Below, one piece after another: positions 57,056 to 64,000 of a stretch of 64,000 nucleotides of DNA (its first letter is position 1; each line of letters opens with the position of its first letter). This DNA comes from Corynespora cassiicola. Taxonomy: Eukaryota > Ascomycota > Dothideomycetes > Pleosporales > Corynesporascaceae. Location: contig JAEUWY010000010.1 in assembly GCA_022059125.1 (NCBI GenBank), positions 372,001-436,000 on the forward strand. Reading direction: 5' to 3'. The notes below the pieces were generated by a model that was not told the origin of the DNA, ran no database searches, and was given only the letters and a program-made list of their open reading frames with translations. A program made the position numbers and the translations under genes.

Positions 57056-58268
57056 TCAGCAGACTTTGATGACTACTTTACCAACATGCTTCCCTGAACC
57101 CAGATGATCAAATGCTGCTTTAGCATCATCGAAGTCGAAAATTCTGTCAATGATACTATTCAACTTCACGCCCTTCTCTTCCAGAAACCGATTAAGGTTT
57201 TCAGCATCAACCTTATTGCCTCCGCGAATACCCCTGTAAGCAAAGTCAGTACGCGTGCTTTCTTCAGTGTTGGTAGGCAATTAAACATACTGTAACCTGG
57301 CATCTTTGACAATCAATCCATAAAGAACGTTATAGTTCCAGACCGGTTTTTCTTGATCCAGAAATCCAACCAAAGAGATAATGCCCTTCTTGTTCCTCAG
57401 ACATTCTAGATCAGTGGGGAAAGCTGCCACTCCGGTATTATTGACAACGACATCTACACCAACGCCCCCGCTAAGCTCTCTTATTGCTTTGACAGTATCT
57501 GGCTCTGATTTGTAGTTGAACCCTTTGACAAGGGAACTGATCGTTCGAATGGCATCTAGTTTCTTGTCGGAAGAAGAGCTGATTATTGGAACAATACCTG
57601 CAGCTATGCACAGAACTAAGGAGAACATACTGACTCCTCCGGTACCTGGAAAGCCTTAGCAAGCCCCAGTGATTTATTCTTTACGTTAGACTCGTACCTT
57701 GAAGAAAAACCTTTGGGTCTCTGCTTTCAAACTGGAATCTATTGAGAGAGTTCCAAGCAGTGACCCCACAACAAGGGATGGTAGCAGCCTGTATAGAAGT
57801 GATTTAGCATCTATAAATATGATTGGTATGATGATAACCCACCTCTTCCCAGGAGAGATGCTTGGGTATATGAACCAAGGCGTTCTCATTGAACACGGCG
57901 TACTCGGCTAAAACGCCTACTTCGTCGCCCAGCTTATCAAGTTCAGCTCCTGGTCCTTCCGCCATAGGATCTTTAAAGGTCAAAACGGGAGAAACGCGAT
58001 CTCCGATCTTAAAGTTCTTCACATTGGATCCGATAGCCATTACTTCAGCGGCGGCGTCAGAAGCGGGAATGCCTCTCTCGGGGGTTGGGAATATGTATCG
58101 CCCATCCAACATTCCGGCATCTCGAAAATTCAGGGAGACAGCGTGAATTTTAATGATGACATCGTCGGACCCTAGCTCTGTAGGAAGATGCTCGATTGTC
58201 ACCTCGATAGACCTAGGGACATCACCCGGCGTTCGACGATAAGCTCTGTAGCTTCTGGGGAGTGACAT
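57056..58268 (-). CDS. Medium-chain dehydrogenase/reductase, quinone-oxidoreductase or alkenal-reductase type
   Basis: NAD(P)H-dependent oxidoreductase of the MDR superfamily. Four exons fit: 58268-57843, 57788-57698, 57645-57291 and 57233-57056 (introns 54, 52 and 57 nt), giving 349 residues, the normal size. The N-terminal GroES-like half has VSLNFRDAGMLDGRY, GIPASDAAAEVMAIG and KIGDRVSP. AATIPCCGVTAWNSL is the usual start of the cofactor domain, and GTGGVS at 173-178 is the nucleotide-binding glycine motif, formed across a splice junction. The catalytic-zinc Cys/His set of alcohol dehydrogenases is absent, so it is probably of the zinc-free quinone-oxidoreductase group. The C-terminus has DFDDAKAAFDHLGSGKHVGKVVIKV, typical. 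It lies 2.7 kb from the type III PKS on the same strand; a tailoring role is possible, unproven. Confidence 0.9.
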
Positions 58269-59392
58269 GGTAGAAAAAGGATGGATGAGAAGGAAAAGAT
58301 ATTATAGATCACATTTATTACCACGCGCTTACCGCAGGGCTTTTAAGGATGTCCTTCACAGAATGAATTTGTCAGCGATAGATGGATCAGCATTTGATCT
58401 TAGGAACCTGCAAAACAGCTCGTATCTGCAAGGAAATAATAAGCCTAACTGACCCCTCATCATCTATCTTGACTAATGTGTTGGTCTGCACATACGGTCC
58501 GTACTCCAAAACATACCCAACGCATTTTCAGAAATCCTTGGCGTATCCCCAAAATTCGTCTTACAGACCAAGTCAACAATTCTTTTCATAGTACTTTCCT
58601 CCTGGGTCTTGACACGTTTTCCGTCCCTTAAATTACCAAAGAGCACAAAGATTGCGGCGAATATTGGTCATATTACTACTGGATGTGATTACTACGGGTT
58701 CTCGGTGAGGGGTCGCGAAAGCCAAGCATCTCGCAAGGTCTCACGCATCGTTTAACCCCCCCGACCCTCGTGTTCAGTACAGTACCCCACATACGATCAT
58801 AATTTCACATCTACCACTGCATTTAGCACAGTACCCCACATTCGAACTGAACCTTAAAAAAGCGTCGGTGCCACGGTTTCGCACCTAACTGCCATCGCTT
58901 TATTTGTGGCGCAGCCTACTAAAGTTACCACTTGTTAGGACCGCAATAGCTCACAACCCGTCCAACGGGGTTAAATTGTTGAGACGTGCCAATATAAAGA
59001 AATAAAATTCTTTGGCGAAATACTAGATATGATTATATTCGTCTATAAAGGCAGCCTTGTGAATTCTGCTTGATACTTAATTTTTAACTAGATATTTTTG
59101 GAAGTTCACAGAAGAAGGAAGTCAGCTTTTCAAGTTATGATAGTCTAAGATCCTTGATTCAAGGGGGACTCTAAGAATCAGATAATAATATACGTTATCT
59201 ATTGTTTTTTTCTACTGGGATGCGAGGTTCTCCCATATATCTTCTGCAAAATAAAGCTGTGCACCTAAGCTACACCCGTTAAAAATAAAACCGCGAAAAA
59301 GCCCCAGTCTACCGTGGGTGAGGGGTCGATTACGGTAGGAGTAACGTTCTATTTATTAGACATCTCGTATGTCATGACTTTTTTTTACACAT
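58269..59392. other. AT-rich intergenic region with small repeated motifs
   Basis: No gene is supported. The 13-base CAGTACCCCACAT occurs twice and GTGAGGGGTCG occurs twice (58705-58715 and 59318-59328). The segment from about 58970 to 59390 is strongly AT-rich and could be a decayed mobile element, but I see no terminal repeats or protein remnant. Confidence 0.45.
58780..58842 (+). repeat. Pair of direct 13-base repeats
   Basis: CAGTACCCCACAT starts at 58780 and again at 58829, 49 bases apart, in AT-rich intergenic sequence. They may be a duplicated regulatory site or part of a decayed repeat. Confidence 0.7.
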
Positions 59393-60472
59393 TTATGCGC
59401 CAAACAGGGATTCGGGAAGGACAGGATTGATTGTACCTGTCTCCATATCAATGCGTGCTGGTACGGGTAACTTGAATATTTCGCATTAGAATAAGATTGC
59501 ATAATACAAATTCGAAGACTCTTTACTCACACGTTTAACGTATGTGAAATACTCCTCAATAGGAGTTTGAGGCGAGTCTATAATTCGCAAAGATACTTGC
59601 TGATCCCAACGGTCTGTGACGGATAGTGCAGTACGCATACCACAAGTCTTGAGCGTTCCAACAGTGGATGAAATGAGATTTACCGCATACCGAAGTCCAT
59701 AACATTCGGCCGTACATCTATTGAAGTTGTTGTGTGCGAGATCAATAGAGAACGTGACCGTGCCACTGCGGCTTTGCATGAGGGCAAGTGAATTAATGCC
59801 TCGTCGACATCTTTCCCGTTCTTTGGCCTCGATATCTATGGGAAGCCGTAGGTTTGCGTATGGCTGTATCTGAAGCTCCATAAATCTAACCGATGCTGCC
59901 GATGTTGTACCACGGCCAAAAATGTCGGTTGTAAGGAATACTTCGACTAGGTCGAGTTTATCATGGGTGAACTTGAATATTTTGCTTCTGTAGAATGCCT
60001 CTGCTATTTCGCTCGAGAGCTGCGGATTGGATTGAGTGGGGTCCATAAAGTCTAGTACACTCTTTTCGGCCCAACCTAGCGAGCGCGATTCCGTGAGCGT
60101 ACGCGAGAGGAATACGAAAGCGGTTGTGCTAGCTTCATCCGAATTCCGATCGATCACGATTTCATTATCGACCTCCCCTTCGATGCAGTAGGAGTACACA
60201 TTGTCTCGGAGTTCTCGAGGGAGCACTGAAAGGAATCGGGAGACGAAGTCCGAAGAGACTATAGGCATGCAAGCCATGTCGCGTGTTATTCTTTGCCTTC
60301 GTTGGGAGCAAGTGTTGGATAAAAGGCAAAATTGTTGGGCCAGCCCCATATCATGCCACCGCACCTTGGATACTGGAAGCTTGCGATTTGGGCTCGGGGC
60401 TGTTTGTGTTGGTTGCTCGACGCCTACGGCCCGGATATTACAGACTTCCACCCTAAGGCGGTTTAGCGTCAT
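59393..60472 (-). CDS. Hypothetical protein with an F-box-like N-terminal segment
   Basis: Not firmly recognised. Two exons fit: 60472-59531 and 59470-59393, with a 60 nt intron (GTGAGT, TTCTAATG, TTCAAG). Splicing replaces a short divergent tail by LPVPARIDMETGTINP and a natural-looking stop, so I prefer it; length is 339 residues from the first ATG. An inner ATG at 60277 (MACMPIVSSDFVSRFL) may be the true start, giving 274. The segment FLSVLPRELRDNVYSYC resembles the leucine/proline-rich opening of fungal F-box or F-box-like proteins. The rest has AEAFYRSKIFKFTHDKLDL and related sequence of the type seen in fungal proteins of unknown function. No membrane segment or signal peptide is seen. 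Confidence 0.65.
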
Positions 60473-61018
60473 GGAAGGATTGGCGAGTCAAGGATCATAC
60501 GTACTGCCATTCCACCTCTTCAACGTAGCAAAGGGTATACGAACTCGGAAAAATCAGCGAGAGTGTAGAATGAAAAAGGCGAGTTATGGGAGGAGTAATC
60601 TCCTGTGCGAAATTGGTTTTATAAAGTACTTTGATCGACCACGGGCCGTTGCTAACGATAGTAGCCCCGATTCAAGTGGGGACCTCGCATTACAAGCTAA
60701 ATACGGCACAGCCTTGCATAGTCAGCCGCAGGCTGACGGCTGAAGTTCACCCTATCAACCTTGTTGCCTAGCCTACGCTTTCGCATTCTAGACAATTTTG
60801 AGGTAAGGAAGGATTCAAATAATCACAAGGGTCAGAGTCCGTTTCGTGTGGGTGTACTGGGGATGGGGGCTCGCCTAACACTTCCAATCAAAGCAACGAA
60901 GCCTGCAGAACAACCGAAAGGCAAGTCGATGCCAACTCGCAATGGAGGAATATCGGATGCATTTACGCCGAAGGAATTCTAACAATAATATATACAGAGA
61001 ATAAAGAGATACCGTGTC
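60473..61018. other. Spacer upstream of the F-box-like gene
   Basis: Plus-strand frames (60201-60743, 60761-60982) have no features and partly shadow the minus-strand gene. This region would hold the promoter of the F-box-like gene and the 3' end of the PKS gene. Confidence 0.45.
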
Positions 61019-62451
61019 TTATTCAACCTTGGCATGTACGCGAAACTTGGAAGTGCTCTTGAGAACAGATCCTGAAATGCCGGAAATAAACTTTGTAAGG
61101 GAAGAAAAAGAAAACCTGTGTACCCTTTGTACAGTGTCCTTTGTCAAAACTGGCCTGGAATCTACGTCCATGTCTCTACATCGCTTCATGGTGATCATTT
61201 CGATCGACAAGCCGGGTCCAAAACTGGTAGCGACAACATTGTCGCGGCCGTGTCCAGATCGTCTTAGTTGATCGAGCACAATCAGTACCGTAGGGCTGGA
61301 GGAGTTTCCATGCGACTTGTACACTTCGCTTGAAGCGCGCATTTGACCCTGGGAGAGATCAAGAGCGTGCTGTGCGCCTTGCAGGATTGCGGCCCCTCCT
61401 GGATGCATTGCCCAGTCGCATTCGCTCGGCTCTAGATTCCTGGATACACCACCTCGTGGATTGTCATCCGCCAATGAACTCTGCAGCTGCTCAAACATAG
61501 GCATGATAGCACCGACTGCGGCTTTTGGAACTTGTTTCGTGAGTGTCAACTTGTAACCTTTGCGAAAAGTCAGCTTACAAGTTATTTTCAGATCAAGGGC
61601 AGGATGAAGACTTGCCTTTTGGGCCAACCGCGAACTCCATTAAGTTTTCAGTGTCTGGTATGACTGCGCTTCTCCAATCTCTTAGTTCGTATATTGGCGT
61701 CTCATTGCCGTTGAGACCCAATTGGTTGCAAATGACGACGGCGGCGGCTGCATCCGAGAAGATTGCGGGGGCAATCCTAAGATCGCGGTAGTCTTCCTGG
61801 CGGGCCAACTGCAGTTCGCTCTTGATAAAAAAACTGCATATTTCGCAAGCAACCACTAATATCCTGGCTGGGCGGTTCCTTTGAGATGCCCCGGCAGCGG
61901 CATTCGCTGCCTGCCTTAGTGCTGATAAGCCGCCAGCACAACCAACTCCATGCAACAACGTCCTATCAACACTTGGACTAAGGTTCAGTCTTTGAGATAC
62001 CAATAAGTCGTAACCAGGATTTCCAGTATCCGTACATGTTACGGCGACAATGTGGGTGATATCGGGAGCGGTAACGGCTGCTTCAGACATGGCTGCTTCA
62101 CAAGCCTTGATCGTCAAGTCCACACCAGCACTTCGAAAAATTCGCGAAAGTTCATCGATCGTGGGGATATTGGATGGTAGTTTTGCCTCGTTAGAGAAGT
62201 CGGTAACGAATGAGCGGGTATCAATCCCGGTCTTCTGGTTCACGGCGACAAGCCTCTGGATTCTTCAACTGAGGGTAAGCACAAATGATGCACTAAGACA
62301 GCCATGTTTCTTACCCAGGCACGGCGCTACTCCCTGGACACATCTTCTCAATCATGTCGCCAAATTGGTGCTGGTGGAAAGTATGAGTGGGATACTGTTG
62401 CGCCAGCCCTGTGATGTAAATAGGGACAGATGCACTCTTTTCAAGAACCAT
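61019..62451 (-). CDS. Type III polyketide synthase
   Basis: Chalcone-synthase-like homodimeric enzyme that condenses malonyl-CoA on an acyl-CoA starter, in fungi often giving alkylresorcinols or pyrones. Three exons fit: 62451-62315, 62262-61616 and 61557-61019, giving 440 residues. The catalytic triad is present: Cys154 in LHGVGCAGGLSAL, His313 in WAMHPGGAAIL and Asn346 in SHGNSSSPTVLIVLD. NQKTGIDTRSFVTD and SFGPGLSIEM are also typical. The first intron must use the AAG acceptor at 62263, because the CAG just upstream would create a stop. The second intron (61558-61615) has a GC donor (GCAAGT) and CAAAG acceptor; it joins GPKG to YKLTLTKQVP in frame. The C-terminal 45 residues extend past the usual core. 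Neighbours include an MDR oxidoreductase. Confidence 0.93.
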
Positions 62452-62931
62452 CGTTCCAAGTCAAAAATGAATATGCTATTCCCAGGGATGCGAATGGAAC
62501 AAAGATTGAATTTTGTGAAAGGCTCAAATCAACGAGGAAGATGAGCGTTTTCGTCTTCAGCCGTATGAATCGGAAGAAAGCTAGTCAAAAAGCTCAAGAT
62601 GCAATACAAATGTAGCGATATTGTTGATATTAAATACTTTCTGCGTCCAGAAGAGAGCTGCTGAGGCCGCCTGTATCTATTATAATCATGAAGTGCTAGG
62701 CTCCAAGACCAATGACTCTTTTGTCCAGCCATTTCCTCAACTCCGCCACCAGCCTCAAATGGAACGAACTAGAGGAAGGACAAGGTACCCAGCACTTCCT
62801 GATGCAAGCCCTCCCGTTTCTACAGCGCTCCGGGCCGAATCCGCCCCAAGAAACCTGGATCAATATCAGTTCGGTCACTGTTCCAGGCCCAAAATGCGCA
62901 GCCACTTCAAAATTCTACGTCATCTAGATAG
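62452..62931. other. Upstream region of the type III PKS
   Basis: Expected to contain the PKS promoter. A 71-codon plus-strand frame (62712-62927) and overlapping frames on both strands have no recognisable content. Confidence 0.4.
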
Positions 62932-63255
62932 CTGAGTCTACGATTAACAAAACTTGATTGGCGTTCCGTACCCGATATAGATCCTTTTCAAAGCCTAGAT
63001 TACTTCCAACATCTCGCGGGCTGCTGTAAAAAGAACTTATCACCCGATCAGGAGTATCATTTATACTCGTCTTGGGGGCAGCAGCTCCATTTTCTTCCGA
63101 CTGGCGAATCAGAAAATTATCCTGTCAATTGGGGGCTTGAACACCTCGGAAAATTGGCAGCGGATGATGCGATTCCTTCGTTCACTCCCAAACTCAGGGA
63201 CGAGTCACACCTCGAGAGTGCCTTGCAACGGACATCGAACTCACCACTGAGCTGA
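62932..63255 (+). pseudogene. ATG-less open frame, possible gene fragment
   Basis: From just after TAG at 62929-62931 to TGA at 63253-63255 the plus frame is open for 107 codons but has no ATG. Composition looks protein-like (RSVPDIDPFQSLDYFQHLAG; SSWGQQLHFLPTGESENYPV; NWGLEHLGKLAADDAIPSF), with acidic, aromatic and polar residues well mixed. I do not recognise a family. It may be an internal exon whose partners are lost or unrecognised, or the remains of a gene; chance remains possible, since a frame of this length can arise randomly in a window this size. Confidence 0.28.
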
Positions 63256-64000
63256 TAAAAATGGATCCCCAGTAGTTCCCTCGTCAATTGTCACCATAGT
63301 TGGACCCATCAATCCCAGACCGGCGTTCGTACCTGTATCCACATGGGCATCCTAACAAAAAAGGCAACAGTTGGCCCTGAATACTAGCGCCGGTGTGAGA
63401 GGACTAATCGTATTCGTAGCGAAGTATTCAAGTCAGCTGAAACAATTCGGAGAGGCTGCCTGAACTCATAGTGGCGCAGGGATCTAGGCGATGAGGCTGC
63501 CTTCCGAGGAATCCCACATCCTCAAAAACTAGACCATCTGACATACCACAGCCCCATAACATACGCTATCATTTGAACCAGCGAAAGGCGTCTAATTGAT
63601 GCCTAGGATTACAGCTTGATGGCCAATCATTGATGCAATGAATGTATGTCATCACGTGATTTACTTGGCACTACCTGCCTAACCCAAGGTAGGCAGATGG
63701 ACCGAGGCACTACCATTGCATGTAATCGCATACAGACGAGATAGGATATTATAGCCGGAGAATTGTATCACGACTATCGCGATGCACAGCGATGTTTCTA
63801 TTGCCGGAGTTTGACGCAATAATTTTTTTTTGTAATTGGGGATCCGAGGGAAATCGATCGCTTGTGTTATTTGTGGGATGCATGCGCCTTTTGTGTCTCT
63901 AGGTTGTGGAAGAGCTGACCTCTGTGTATTTTTCTGCTCTTTCTTGGACTTCTCAGTCCTTGTGTAATCATCTAATGTCTTAGAGCCGGTCGCTTACTGC
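63256..64000. other. Right-end region without a recognised gene
   Basis: No supported coding sequence. T-rich runs near 63822-63833 and TC-rich sequence near the end may be the promoter of a gene beyond the window. Confidence 0.4.

Overview
The window reads as nuclear DNA of a filamentous ascomycete (Pezizomycotina; Dothideomycetes is my guess from the protein styles, not a firm call). The signs are short introns of about 40-170 nt with GT..AG ends and CTAAC-like branch points, a Zn2Cys6 regulator relic, a BimC-type kinesin-5, a PIG-S/Gpi17 subunit, a mitochondrial isoleucyl-tRNA synthetase and several secreted plant-polymer enzymes. I saw no tRNA, rRNA, CRISPR array or intact transposon.

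Layout. 0.7-4.5 kb: an intact sugar-type MFS transporter (+) beside a Zn2Cys6 regulator (-) broken by three in-frame stop codons. 4.9-18.6 kb: a dense housekeeping block holding kinesin-5 (-), a UPF0183/PHAF1 protein (+), mitochondrial IleRS (+), a beta-lactamase-fold serine hydrolase (-) and PIG-S (-). 18.8-28.6 kb: a short protein like the tail of a fungal transcription factor (-), a DJ-1/PfpI-fold protein whose nucleophile Cys is replaced by Asp (+), a 3.4 kb gap, and a six-exon P-type ATPase close to type IIC (+). 30.9-48.3 kb: widely spaced secreted-protein genes, namely a DUF1996 protein (+), a stand-alone AA8 cytochrome-domain protein (-), a two-repeat PAN/Apple-like protein (+) and a PL4 rhamnogalacturonan lyase (-). 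Between them lie a 5.8 kb gene desert, one small hypothetical gene and a GC-rich, simple-repeat island. 51-55.6 kb: class II aldolase (-), four-helix MARVEL-like membrane protein (+), RING-H2 protein (-). 55.9-64 kb: a more AT-rich, accessory-looking block with a second RING-H2 gene, a quinone-oxidoreductase-like MDR enzyme, an F-box-like hypothetical protein and a type III polyketide synthase, all on the minus strand.

How the genes may work together. The secreted genes (DUF1996, AA8, PAN-like, PL4) fit plant cell-wall attack or attachment; PL4 cuts rhamnogalacturonan I and AA8 domains pass electrons to polysaccharide monooxygenases. The transporter and its dead regulator may be what remains of a sugar-utilisation pair. 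The type III PKS and MDR enzyme could form a small polyketide locus, but nothing beyond proximity and shared strand supports that. Exon boundaries were placed by eye from splice consensus, reading-frame continuity and recalled family sequence; no search or alignment program was run.
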